From: Trametes villosa
Taxonomy: Eukaryota; Basidiomycota; Agaricomycetes; Polyporales; Polyporaceae
DNA length: 64,000 nucleotides
Direction: 5' to 3'
NCBI GenBank assembly: GCA_002964805.2
Contig: PUDQ02000001.1
Location: 4,984,001-5,048,000 of the forward strand
Part shown: positions 34,322-45,000 of the stretch, piece after piece
Numbering within the stretch: position 1 is the first letter of the stretch
How the letters are laid out: the number at the start of each line of letters is the position of its first letter
Notes under the pieces: model-generated
What the model was told of the DNA's origin: nothing
Seen by the model: the letters and a program-made list of their open reading frames with translations, nothing else
The model's database searches: none
Program-made: the position numbers and the translations under genes

Positions 34322-34727
34322 ACTTTGAAGGTCAGAAAGCGTCTCTCGCCCCAGGGTACGATATGTATGTTATGAGTTTGCTCAGGCTCGGACACGACGA
34401 GTCATTGAAGCGCGCACGTTCGTGTATTCGGCCTTATGTTTTATTATGGTTCCCTGTATCAACAATCCACGGAATGCTCTTGCGCGCGATGCGTCGGTCA
34501 ACCGCAAGGTGAGGGACGCATGCCTTCGACTCCGAGGTTCACGGTAGGCCCCTATTAATTATTTTCGGGCTCCGATGCCGCATGTTGGATTGCCGGAGGC
34601 TTTGTGGCTGACAACATTCTGAAGACAGGGGCAAGCTTCCAATCGGGCTCGATTCTGCATACTCACTACGAAACCACATCGACTTTTCTCCACACGCCCC
34701 TCCTCGCTACACTCTCTCCACACTGAG
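34322..34727. other. Intergenic between MYND copies 5 and 6
   Basis: 406 bp. Nothing beyond the presumed promoter of copy 6; a CT-rich leader precedes ATG 34728. Confidence 0.5.
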
Positions 34728-35180
34728 ATGCCTGAGCTCGACATGCGCCTCGGCGAACGCCTCAACGTTACTGTATTTGAAACTGACGACGAGACGCCGT
34801 CCATCATCAACATACAGCCCTACGTGGGGACGCGAGTCGCCTGCACGCTCGACTATCATGACGACACGGACTACAGAGCTGTACACAAAGAGTGGTCCAT
34901 CTACCTCTCAAAGACTCCATCGGACCAACTGCAAGCACGCGCGCTTGAGGACGACTTCGAGGCTCTTGTCGAGCTCGTTATAAGGTGAGTTTGTTACGGG
35001 GCAACTCTGAATAACCCCTATATTCAATACCATACCGATATCGAGCGCCAACTGATCTCCTCTTAAGGCAGCTCAGTGGTTGCGGGATGCGCAAGAGTCC
35101 CGAAAGTGCCCTGCTGTACTTGGACCCCCTCACCGAACCGCCTGTCAGCGAGCAAGGAGCACCCTACTACGGCGACGCCG

Positions 35181-35188
35181 CGCGGCTC
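35181..35188 (+). repeat. Target-site duplication, left copy
   Basis: CGCGGCTC, identical to the octamer at 36105-36112, flanking the inserted element. Confidence 0.85.
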
Positions 35189-35369
35189 GAGTTGTCTACA
35201 TCCGCGATTGCAATCATGTCCGTTTATTAAACCGGCGTGGTTGCAATAGTTCCCGTTTAATACCAGAGAGGCGCCCGTTAACACCGCCACCCCGCCGCGC
35301 AAGGCTGGTGTAAGCGCCGAGGATTCCCGCGCGAGTTGCTCGCCGCGGGCGCTTGCTTGTCCGCCGCTC

Positions 35370-35460
35370 AAAAAGCATAAATACGCTGGGGATCGAACCC
35401 CTCCACTCAGATAGCATGTCTGTGCACATTGCCACTGAGCGACTCGGCTACATGAGCCGC
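35370..35460 (-). repeat. tRNA-like Pol III unit, minus strand, inside the element
   Basis: On the minus strand an A-box-like TCGCTCAGTGG (35442-35432) precedes a B box GGGGTTCGATCCCC (35401-35388) at normal tRNA spacing. A T5 run (35374-35370) serves as a possible Pol III terminator. Between the boxes CAGA-CATGCTA-TCTG can form an anticodon-like arm with TGC (Ala) at its centre. The acceptor stem does not pair, so this is a tRNA-derived relic, not a functional tRNA. Confidence 0.6.
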
Positions 35461-35737
35461 GCAATTGTAACACAATACCCGCACGCCAATTGGCAGGCCT
35501 CTCAAACCCGGCGAATGACATGATGACCCGCGTGCCCGCTCGATTGCACCGCTCCCGGACCCCAGGAACCGCCAGACGTTGATTGAATACCGGGCGATCC
35601 TTACTACAGAACCAGGCAATACATAAATGCGCTCTACCGAATACCGGGCGACCGAGCGCCTTGGAGACTTGAACACCGGGCGTGGACCGGGTACCCCGCG
35701 TTATACACATATGTAGTGACAAACCGCCAACATACAA

Positions 35738-35814
35738 GCCTCCTTGGTCTATTGGTATCTCATTCCCTCTGGATGCGCGCGAAGCTCGTGCCCACTCGTT
35801 CGAATCTCCTTTTT
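35738..35814 (+). repeat. tRNA-like Pol III unit, plus strand, inside the element
   Basis: A-box-like TTGGTCTATTGG (35744-35755), an anticodon-like loop TCTGGAT resembling tRNA-Pro(TGG), a B box GTTCGAATC (35798-35806) and a T5 terminator (35810-35814). Spacing between the boxes is slightly long and the acceptor stem does not pair. It points away from the minus-strand unit. Confidence 0.6.
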
Positions 35815-36104
35815 GCACATTTTTCTTGTGCTATTTTCTTGCCCGTCTAATAGCGTTCAGCAACGCCAAAATTGATCTACAGAAGCAAAGCGGGCGGGTT
35901 TTGGTAAGTAATGCGATGCGCAGCTCAATACTTTCACCACCAGGTTGCGGGTTGCACAACTGTTGCAACCCACATGCGCCGTGGGAAACGCGCGGCTCAC
36001 GACGTAGCAGTGCGCCCGAGCGCTTGCAGGCTGTTAAACGGGAACTGTTGCAACCGTGCCCGTATAATAAACGGGGATGGTTGCAACCGGGGATGCTTAG
36101 TCTA

Positions 36105-36112
36105 CGCGGCTC
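36105..36112 (+). repeat. Target-site duplication, right copy
   Basis: CGCGGCTC, identical to 35181-35188. The MYND reading frame continues directly after it. Confidence 0.85.
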
Positions 36113-37054
36113 ATCCTCAAGGCCAAAGCACATTCCTGCGCAACCCAAGCATACCTCGACAAGGTCTTCATATCCCCAACCGAACGCGACAGCCTCGCAG
36201 CAGACGAGCTCCGCTTCCAACGGCCAGGCTCGCTGAGAGTCGGCGTCAACGCGTCCGCAGCCAGGATCACCAACTTCACGCACGCGCTCCGCCACGCAAA
36301 CGACAGTGCCCGGCTGGGACTCGTCTCCCCCGCGGTGCTTCATGCCGGGTTCCTGCTGCGCGAGTTCGGCGACTCAGCCGGGATCGACCCCTCAACGATG
36401 GCGCGCAGCGGGCGTTTCCCCGCGCTGTGGAAAGCGGTTACCCTCCGGCTCGAAGAGCTCTACGCGGAAGAGCGCGTCAAGCAGCGCAAGATCACGAAGC
36501 ATCCGGCTGCATACACGTGTGGGGCGTCGGGGTGTCCCATGCGCGCCGAGGAGCGCGCTGCCTTCAGGTCGTGTGCCGGCAGGTGCCCGACGGACCTCAA
36601 ACCGCACTACTGCAGCGAGAGTTGCCAGAAGAAGGTAACTTGGCTCTATTATGTATGCTCAACGCCGCGATGCTAACCACACTGGTAGGATTGGCCGAGG
36701 CACAGGGATCTGTGCAAGCCGGGGTCGAAGGGAAGACTACCCAACATCACCTACCAGCCGAAATCCGTCGCCCTCGGGCTGCTCGGGATCGACGACCCGG
36801 CGCATAGTACGGCTCCCAGCGGGTCCAACAGTGCTGGTTCATCCGGGATCGGGACCGACCAGAACGGTCCTGTCCTCACAGTGCTGCCACCAGGTCCAAC
36901 TCGCTCCGTGGACATCCCTGCGCCTGGGACATCTCGTGGCTATATCACCGTGCTTTCGGACACGCTAGAGGCTGAGATGATGAAGTACTTATGCGAAGTT
37001 ATGACGGAGAGTCGCATCAAGGGGGGCCAGAACGATCCGGAGAGCGTTTCCTGA

Positions 37055-38265
37055 TCGCGTTGACTCGCGTGCTGTACATCTCGCCAGTTTCACCGTGTGC
37101 CTTGTCAATCTCATCTGCATACTATACTTAATGCCCGCACTCCCGGGTTCTCACAACACTGCCTCTTCTGCCCTATCTATCGACCAGGACCTCTGTCGGA
37201 ACAACGTCTGGCGTCCTCCCTCTTGGACGCACGATCACGTGTCCGCGTCCGCTTTTCATGTACACTACGTCGTAGTGCTGCACAGATACGAGTAAATACG
37301 CTCGAAGGCCCGTATCTACTTAATACGTATCGATATTCTCACCCCGGCGCAGGGTATGTACTCGGATCGTATTGTACGCCTATCGTACTCTTATTATATG
37401 CTTATGTACTGATATTTACTCGTGAATGGTCACGTCGTATCAGTACGCAATGTCTCCCCCGAAACCGCCCTTCAGCCACTCTTTCGCGACGATTGTGATC
37501 GACGCCGTCTCACTCAGCAACGCCAGAGCGGTTGACGAGCCGATCCCCGACGCGTTCGGGGCCAGGGGAGGGCGACGCGCGACGATGACCAGAGGGCTTC
37601 GCGGTGGTTGGCTGGGCGCCTAGATCACGTTCTCTGTACTCCGAGTACAAGTACATAAGTCGGGGCTGTACTCTACTCTATCGGACTTCTAACGTATTGT
37701 ACCGGTCAGTACTGCGTGACCTCCCGGAGTACGAAACTCCGGTATGTATTCGTACTTGTATCGATCTTCATAAAGTTTATTGAATACTACTCGTATTTCT
37801 GTGCAGCACTACTACGTCGCGTGCTAGCGTGCAGGCTGTTTTCTCCTCGAATGATCTCAGGGTTCGCACACAGGACCACTCTCGAATTTGTCACGGTCTC
37901 TGGGACCACTGGAGACTCCTTCAAGTTGAGTATATAATTGATTAAGTACCGTGCTCCCCTCATCTGAGACAGGTCAGCCAATTACCGATCCAGCTACTAC
38001 TACACGACTGTTCTCCTTACTACCAGCACTATTGCGAGCTTGACGTCTCAGAAGAGCCATTTAAACTTTGCGCGAGTACCATCCGCCGGGAAACTTCGCA
38101 ATATTGAGCGCTACCTCAAGGCCTCATCGACATCGACATCGGTGGGAACACTGATATGATTGCAGTGCTATATATGGATAGTTGGGCCCATATGACAGAC
38201 CCCGTTAGGCTGCAACCTGCTGCAACTCGCATTTCCCCCGCGTCCCGCCTTACCGATCAACCACG
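37055..38265. other. AT-richer intergenic region with many GTA/TAC words
   Basis: 1.2 kb without a supported gene. From about 37280 to 37800 the sequence is unusually rich in TACT, GTAC and ACTCG words, including the near-palindrome TGTACTCCGAGTACAAGTAC (about 37635-37654). GC is clearly lower than in neighbours. It could be the relic of a transposon or a decayed gene. Confidence 0.5.
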
Positions 38266-39706
38266 ATGGAGTCCCCCATACTCAATCCCGACCTCCTTTT
38301 CGAGATCATACCTCGTCTCCACCCTCGCGATGCCCTCAACTTTGGTTCGACGTGCACATTCCTTAGGCCTCTATCCATACGTCTCGCCGTTAGAGACGTA
38401 TTTCTCGAGTCGACCACACAAATCGTCAAGTTCGACAACTTCATGATCAGCGACCCAGCCCGCCCCCCATACCTACGTAGGCTCACCATTGGCAGCGGCC
38501 TGACCATGACGGAGAAGACGCTCTTCAAAACGCTGGATCATCTGGCGGAGCTCATCTTCCAGGCCGAAAACCTCGAGCACCTATCGTTACGCTGTGCAGC
38601 CCTATTCAAGACGTCTGAGCAGTGCCTCGGAGTTGCAGTAGACTTCCTTACCCAGCTAAAATCCCTTTCGCTCTCGATAAGGGGACACGCAGTGCAGGAT
38701 CTCTTTGATCGTCTTGAGTCCGCTCCGATCCTCCGGGAGCTTGAACTCCTGGGGGCCCCTTGGCCGCCGAGATCTCGCATCACCGTCCTTCCTCCTCTCC
38801 CCTCGCTGAACACCCTGGTGCTCGATAGCATCCTCAACGTGTTTACACGCGCTACGTTGGTTTCTGTGGCACCCGCGCTCAGAACCCTACAGGTCCGTAA
38901 CACCAGGTTTGTCGACCCAGATCTGGAGACAGGAGCATACCAATGGAGCGCATTGGAAGTTCTCTCTGGCGACCTACCGTCGCTTGCCTCCTTACGCCTC
39001 ACTCAACCGGTTCGGTCCCTGGAGATCGAATTCACTATGTTGGGCAGTGAGCAATCCTGGGAACCTGAACAACTTTGCGCGGTCCTACGGGGGGCATCGC
39101 CCTCGCATCTCTCCATCGGCATGGAGGCAAGCTTCAAGCGGCCGTTTTGGGAGGTCGTCGCACCCGCGCGGTCCAGGCTACGGGTTCTCCATCTTACTGT
39201 TGACGCATCCACGCCCGAAATGCTTACCTGTGACGACTGGTCGGTGAGTGATACTACCTGTGTCTTGGGGTGCAATATTTGAGCTAATCTCTGTTTGACG
39301 ATAGGAGAGCGTCGCAGCCCCGGGTCCCACGTCGCTCCTCTGCGTGATCGTATCTGTGCACACACGGCTCGCCACATACGTAAGCCAAGACTCAGCGGAC
39401 GAAGTGTACACACGAGCCCTCAATGTGTTTTCCCAATCTCTACCCCGACTCGTTCTTTTCGGTATCGCTATCATGGCCGGCAAGGGCGATGATCGAGGGC
39501 TAGGCGGAGGTCAGAGTACCAGTCCATTCGCGGCGGGGCATCTATGGTGGAAGAGGGTGAAGAGGGTTGGGAAGGATGAGGACAGCGCCAGGAAGGGGCA
39601 CTCAACCGCCACGAAAGGCAGTCCAACGGATGCTGTGTCGTTTGTGTGGCAAAAATGTTCTGGGAGAGACGCTCAGCAAGTCTACGGTGACCTTGACATC
39701 CTATAG
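38266..39706 (+). CDS. F-box/LRR-like protein
   Basis: Probably a substrate adaptor of an SCF ubiquitin ligase. Exons 38266-39243 and 39305-39706 give 459 residues. The start MESPILNPDLLFEIIPRLHP with RDALNFGSTCTFLRPLSIRL is an F-box-like N-terminus. Leucine-rich segments follow: LDHLAELIFQAENLEHLSLR, LTQLKSLSLSIRG, APILRELELLGAPWP, LPSLNTLVLDSI, APALRTLQVRNTRFVD, LPSLASLRLTQPVRSLEI, SRLRVLHLTVDAS. The C-terminal exon carries SLPRLVLFGIAIM, then a basic low-complexity part, ending GDLDIL. It is not closely similar to the F-box gene at 27115-28560, so the two are separate members of a big mushroom family. Possible target unknown. Confidence 0.78.
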
Positions 39707-39991
39707 TAGTACTGACCCCCCGCCCGACGACGACGGCGAGCAGTAAATGTATCGAGGCGTATTATCTTAGGGTATATTGTCGCCTAGCCACATTTTGACT
39801 CCGCCGATGGGGCCTCGAAGGAAATCTTTTCATGAACTTAAACACCTTCCATTCTCGTTCAAAACGTTTTGTACCTCGGCGCTTAGCTTCCTTCACCACG
39901 CCGACGGTAAGTCAATGATGGATGAAGCCAACCTCAGCGTTTTACCATCTTGCGATTCGCCTCTCTCGGGTACTGGGTGACCGGTCCTGCG

Positions 39992-41339
39992 ATGACGATC
40001 ATCATCCCAACGATTCACGACATGCCATTTCATCCTGACGAACGAATCTTTCAGTCCGAAATACCTTCTTTCTCTATGCACGTCCTCGTCCGATACGAAG
40101 TCTGCTACGACCACCGCAAGGTACCCGAGTTCGACGAAGTCCTAGAGGAAACGAAGCACTGGCTGGAGAAATACCCGCGAGAAAAGCTGGAGAAGGGTGT
40201 CGAGCAAGGAGATGCGGCATGCATACTGGAGGCTTGTCTCAGGTACGCACCATCCAGCCACCTCTGACCGCGCTCACCACGACTGGACAGGAAGATGTCG
40301 CAGTGCGAGCCCGGCCCCGAGCGACTAGACGACATCATGAAGCACCTCGAGCGCGTGTCCGGGCTCGTCACGCTCTACCACGAAGACGGCGAGCTCTACC
40401 GCCCACAGCCAGTCAAGAACAACACCCCCGAGCTCCAGAACCGCGCGCTCGCAGCCTGGGCGTGGTGGTTCTTCACAATGTTCTTCAGCCGCGACCCCGG
40501 CGCGTCCCTCCACACGATGGTGACCGAGCCCATGATGCAAAACGCCGCGTGCTGCGCGAACGCGTGCGCGCGCGACTCCTTCCTCCCGCCCATCGTCCTG
40601 CGCATCGCGTCCTGGCTCCTGACCGTCAAGCCGCGCTTCGGCGTCGACGCGCGGACGATGCCGAAGTTCGAGTTCCCGTTCTTGTGGATGGGTTACGTTC
40701 TCTACCAGGTGAACGCGACACACGAGGAGATGGACCGGCTCACCAAGGTCTTGAAGGCGCCGCACGAGTATAGGTGTGCCGCGGATGGGTGCGGTATCCA
40801 GGTCTACCATCGAAACGCACTTCTCAAGTGCAACGGGAACTGCCCTCCCGAAACGAAGCCGCGGTACTGCGGGTACTGGTGCCAGGTCAAGGTAAGTCGA
40901 TTCTTCGGCGTGTCTGCTGTAGTACCCTCGTTGATCTCGTACTCTCCTCAGCATTGGTTTGTCCACCAGTACGTCTGCAAGAAGGGCCTCGCGGTGGACC
41001 CCATCGGCGACGACGACGGCGATCCAGAGTGGGAGGACATCGAGACATACGACACCAGCTATTGGGACCAGAACGGGTTGGAGGACGACTTCGTGTGGGG
41101 AAATATTGAGCGTCCCGAGAGGTTCATCGACATCGAGCACCCGAGCCCGTACCGGAAAGGCGAAATACTCAGGATTCGCTCGAAGACCCTCAGTCCGGAG
41201 TTCCTCAGATCATATCGGTGGTACTGGCGGCTTCCCGCAGACTCACGAGCAGCCCAAGAATACCGTATGCTCGCTTTGCGCCCTCCTCTCCATCTGCCAA
41301 TTGAACGCTGAATGCCTTCCAGGCCTCGGAGTGCTGTGA
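39992..41339 (+). CDS. MYND zinc-finger protein, cluster copy 7 (divergent)
   Basis: Function unknown. Exons 39992-40242, 40291-40891, 40952-41264 and a short 41323-41339 give 393 residues; if the last intron is not removed the stop is at 41311. N-terminus MTIIIPTIHDMPFHPDERIF. The first intron has the same phase and place as in copies 1, 4, 5 and 6, but YLSGCG is replaced by RKMSQCEPGPERL, so the Sel1-like repeat is degenerate. The finger is intact: RCAADGC, KCNGNC, RYCGYWC, HWFVHQYVC, with the conserved intron before HW. The middle is more hydrophobic (ALAAWAWWFFTMFFSRDPGA). The tail is acidic and has a diverged form of the C-terminal box (FIDIEHPSPYRKGEILRIRS, KTLSPEFLRS). Confidence 0.8.
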
Positions 41340-42083
41340 AAAGCTTTCCGCCTCGCAGTCATGCACGAAGGTATCACCTACCTCGACAGGCTGGCATCCT
41401 ACATCGCTCAGTCAAGTCACGCTTCATGCAGGTCAATACCAACTTAACGAAGTTAATGCTTTTTTACTGACGACTACCTCATCTTCAGCGACATTCAGCC
41501 CAGCAATGCTAACGTCGTTGGCGTATACGAGGCTTACGCTCCCAAACCCGCCCAGGACTCTCCACCAGCGACCTTCATCGTTGGCGTGCCCTCCCAGAGA
41601 GCAATCCCCCGCTTCTACATGCGCCCCACCCTTTATCGGTGGCCGCAGAAGAAGGTCAGCCACGCGTGCGGCGGTCAGCCGGTCAAGCTGCCATGTGGGA
41701 GGGTGGATCACGATTCACGACGGGTAGGGAATAGAAACAAGGGCTCAGACCACGCACCGTTCTATCAGCTACCAAGGGCTGTACTGCTACAATATATCCT
41801 CGCCGAGTGTCGGAAATATTCGGTGAAGAGGCAGAATGATATCCTCAGTTTTAGTTCGCGGACGGCATCGAAGGTGGGTTCATTATCGCGATGCAAACGA
41901 TGCGAAGCGGGAATCTGTTACTCTGTCTGCCATTCGCCGCTAGGCCCGCAAGTATCTAGCTGATCGACCAGTGCCCGAGGCTTCACAGAACATGTCTAAC
42001 ACAGCAAACGAGAGTGTCATACGCATCTAGAACATGCTACAAGAAAGGTACGTCTAACGTTCGCTCGCACCAACAAGAATCAT
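41340..42083 (+). other. Possible gene fragment, unrecognised
   Basis: Two stretches look coding. From about 41355: LAVMHEGITYLDRLASYIAQ. After a plausible intron (about 41431-41488): DIQPSNANVVGVYEAYAPKP, then TFIVGVPSQRAIPRFYMRPT and LYRWPQKK. The pair HEGITYL and DIQPSN vaguely recalls the helix and catalytic loop of protein kinases (HRDxxPxN), but key residues such as HRD and DFG are missing. It may be a decayed kinase-like gene or an unrecognised short gene. The 3' end of the ArAE gene lies at 42084. Confidence 0.25.
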
Positions 42084-45000
42084 CTACACTGCATTGCCGT
42101 CGGGCATTTCAAAGAACTCCTCAAACGCCTCGCGCGACTGTCCAATCACGCCGAACGCGTCTTGGAGCGTCCGCCCGAGATAGTCGAGCTCCTGGATAAC
42201 CGCCTTCATAGTGAGCGCATACGCGAAGAAGAGTAGGTGCCGGGAGCCCTTGATCTCCCGGTTCCGAACGACGTCTAGTTTGCGGATCGCGTCAACCTGA
42301 ACAAGCGCGTCGCATCAGGCTAATGTTAATCATAGAGTTGAACGGAAGGAAACGTACGAGACGTTGGCGGCCGTTCTCCGCAGGAGGCAGATAGGGGGGG
42401 AGCGGCGACTTTAACCTGAACGCCGCGGCGAGGACCGAGAAGTACAAGATGACGTTCCCGACCATCTCGCGACGCTCCCTATTGACCGGTATAATGAAGT
42501 CGCGTCTGACCGTCTGTGGACACGTCGAGTCAGTTATGGTCACTTCGCGCCCCGACCTCTAAGGATTTACCGTATGCCTGGAGGAGACTATTAGCGGTGA
42601 ATCAATGAAGTGAGAGAGGATTAACGCACCATTCCTCACGAGAAGTCACACAGCGCATGCTGTGCATCCTATCCAGAATCGTCTGCAGGCTTGTCAGGAT
42701 CGAGCGATACAGCGCCACCGGGAAAGGCCCCTTCAACCGAGGCTCGTGCTGCGTCTGAGACAGCAAGCCCTGGAGCTCGAACAGCTTGATCTGGAGGTGC
42801 AGCTCCCTACAACGAGGTCAGTCCCAATACGACAGCCCGAGCGAGAGGAAGACGTACATCGCCATGAAGTGCTGGATGGACTGAGAGAGCGCCGGGTTGA
42901 CGGCGAGGAGGTGCGTCTCCTCCGTCGGCGTCTCCTCCTCTTCGATCGCGTGCATCTGGAGGTCGTTGTCGGAGAAAGAGTTGAAGGCGACTAGGCGTGT
43001 ATACAGCCATCCCATGTTAAGGCAGAACCTAGCGCGAACTCGCATTCAACTTCATCGCCGTGTACGTGCGGAGTGAAGAACGTACTCTCCGAGGGCTCGA
43101 CTCAGCTCCCGCCGGGCTTCCGCAGGCCACCAGTAGCGCGAGACGATCGCGGCCCACACAACGCCGACCGTGACAGCCACGGCGCGATGGTAAGCGATGT
43201 CGAAAACGGCGATATCTCTTTGGCGAAGATTGTAACTGCATGGAGGTTAGCGATTATCCAAACAGTCGGCTTCGGGGATGCGACGTGCGCTCACCAGTAA
43301 AGACAGGTCAGGTTGTAAGTTAGGAGCACGAAGCGCGAAGATGTTGCGTATTGAGGTTTGGCGACGATGTAGTAGAAGCAAGGTAGGGAGTAGAAGAAGC
43401 CGAATATTGAGAGGACGTAAGGATTCTCCGGAAACAGGGACCAGATCCCGAAGGCTGTCGCTGCACCGAACCTGGAGTGGCATACGATCAGCGCCGTGAA
43501 CGGGGGTGCTGTACGAAGATCTCACAATGTCCCGAGAACACGATGAACTCCCATGTAGTTCGTCTGCGATGTAACGTATGAGCATATGCTCGTCGAACGA
43601 CCGAAGGGGAAAACGTACAGCGCCAATGGTAGGAGAGATGACAACGAAGAACTACGCAGACATGTCAGTACAACGCCTCGCAGAACTGCGTTCAGACATA
43701 CCGAAATCAGCGCCCACTCTCCTCTATACTCCACGAACACCGGCCTCGTCCTTTCGAAGAACGCAGGGGCAGCTAACATGGCGGTCGCCATGCCCGCCTT
43801 GATCGCGTACTTCGCGTCCTGCTGCTTCAAGCGTGCGCCGATTTCCCATATCGACTGCTTCACCCGGCCGATGAACGTGAGGTTCGCGCGGGCGGGCGTC
43901 TGGATCGTGTTCGGCGCGTGAGGGGTGACTTTGGGGAATGACACCGCCCGGTGCGGAGGCTGTGGGACAAAGAATGCGGCTATACGCGAGCGTATTGGTG
44001 ATTGATGTGTGCGAGTGCAGTACGGAGAGGACTTACACAGGCGTTTCCGTATGCCCTTCGGCTGCTTCTCTCGAGCCCTGCGCCGGAGAGGTGTGTTCAC
44101 GCCGGAAGTAAACGGCAGGACAGACTTGAAGTGTCCCCATAAGCCATTGCGAGCGGCATTCGCGCGTTCGATATTGCAGACGCGGCCCATGGCATCCACG
44201 AGCGATATTAACTCTCGCGAGAACTCTTGGAGGGTGAAGATGTAGCTGTAGGGACGCCCGTAAGTATAATCGTTCCTTGACCAGTGACCATGCAGCAGAC
44301 GCACAAGTAGACCAAGAAGATGTTCTCGCTCTCGTCGCCTGACAGCACCTGATTCTCGGAGGTGAGGGAGGCTATTGACGCGCGCGAGTCCAGGCCGGCC
44401 ATGTTGCCGCTCCTGTAGAGACGCAGCACCGCGTGGTTCGACGTGCTCTCGAATGTGAAGAGCGCGCGCTCCACGTTCTCCGACAGCTCGTGGAAGTCGG
44501 CCGGTTCCATTGTCGTCCGATCGGTGTTGTCGCGCGGGTGCACGAACGCCTCACGGAGCCGCTTCAGTGTCGTGGTGCAGGTCGACTAAGACGCGCCCCA
44601 AGCCGTGGTCAGTGCGTTCACAGCGCGGCTGACTGCCAGAGATGCTCACCGAGAGCGCCTTCAACGGGGGCCCGAGGTCGTCCATCAGCTCCCCGAAGAC
44701 GGTTGCCGCCGCTTGCAGCAGAATGGACTCCTCGTCAAGCACCGAAGCTGAGCTCGGGTCCACGACCCTCCCTTTCCCGTTTCCGTTGCCTGCCAGAATA
44801 TCCTCCGGGCGGAAACGCGAGTTCTTCAGCACGATCTTGCCCTCCCGGTAGCCCTTGATGATCTCTTGCTGCAGACTGATGCCGCTACGAAGACCGTTCA
44901 GATGCTGGCCAAGTCGGTTCAAGCTGTCGATGGCGTCCTGGTACGCCTGCCCAGAGCTTCCGCGCAGTTGCGCCTGCTTTCCGACACGCCCTGGGCCCCC

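Larger units (their letters stand above)
35189..36104. mobile_element. Non-autonomous DNA transposon (hAT-like, 8-bp TSD) inside MYND copy 6
   Basis: 916 bp without a transposase. The ends are imperfect inverted repeats of about 75 bp. Reading inward, the left end has CATCCGCGATTGCAATCATG then TCCGTTTATTAAACC and GGTTGCAATAGTTCCCGTTT. The right end read from its own tip has CATCCCCGGTTGCAACCATC then CCCGTTTATTATACGG and GGTTGCAACAGTTCCCGTTT. An 8-bp duplication flanks it. TTGCAA-type words recur in both subterminal regions, like transposase-binding repeats of hAT elements. Internally there are repeats of GAATACCGGGCGA (about 35587 and 35639) and a related GAACACCGGGCG (about 35671), plus two tRNA-like units. 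Superfamily assignment rests on TSD length and general layout, so hAT is probable, not proven. Confidence 0.82.
34728..37054 (+). pseudogene. MYND zinc-finger gene, cluster copy 6, split by a DNA transposon
   Basis: Exon 1 is 34728-34984 and exon 2 starts at 35068 (QLSGCGMRKSPESALLYLD). Exon 2 is broken at 35188/35189 by a 916-bp element and resumes after 36112 with ILKAKAHSCATQAYLDKVF. It runs to 36634, then exon 3 covers 36689-37054. Without the element and one target-site copy, the lengths (257, 643, 366 nt) are in frame for 421 residues, so the host gene was intact at insertion and shows no further lesion. The finger is complete (TCGASGC, RSCAGRC, HYCSESC, DWPRHRDLC) and the tail keeps a box-like segment DIPAPGTSRGYITVLSDTL. 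As the sequence stands, translation would stop inside the element shortly after the break, giving a protein without the finger. Confidence 0.85.

Noticed and set aside
35370..35814. Functional tRNA genes (Ala-like and Pro-like)
   Set aside because: Internal promoter boxes are good, but acceptor stems do not pair, the loop position before the minus-strand anticodon is not T, and both lie inside a transposon. Kept as tRNA-derived units only.
38100..38150. Fragment of an eighth MYND gene
   Set aside because: A short string (ATATTGAGCG then TCATCGACATCGA) resembles the tail of copy 7, but the match is only a few tens of bases and may be chance.
40325..41140. 271-codon minus-strand open frame opposite MYND copy 7
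   Set aside because: Shadow of the finger-coding exons; no motif of its own, and it crosses the conserved MYND intron.
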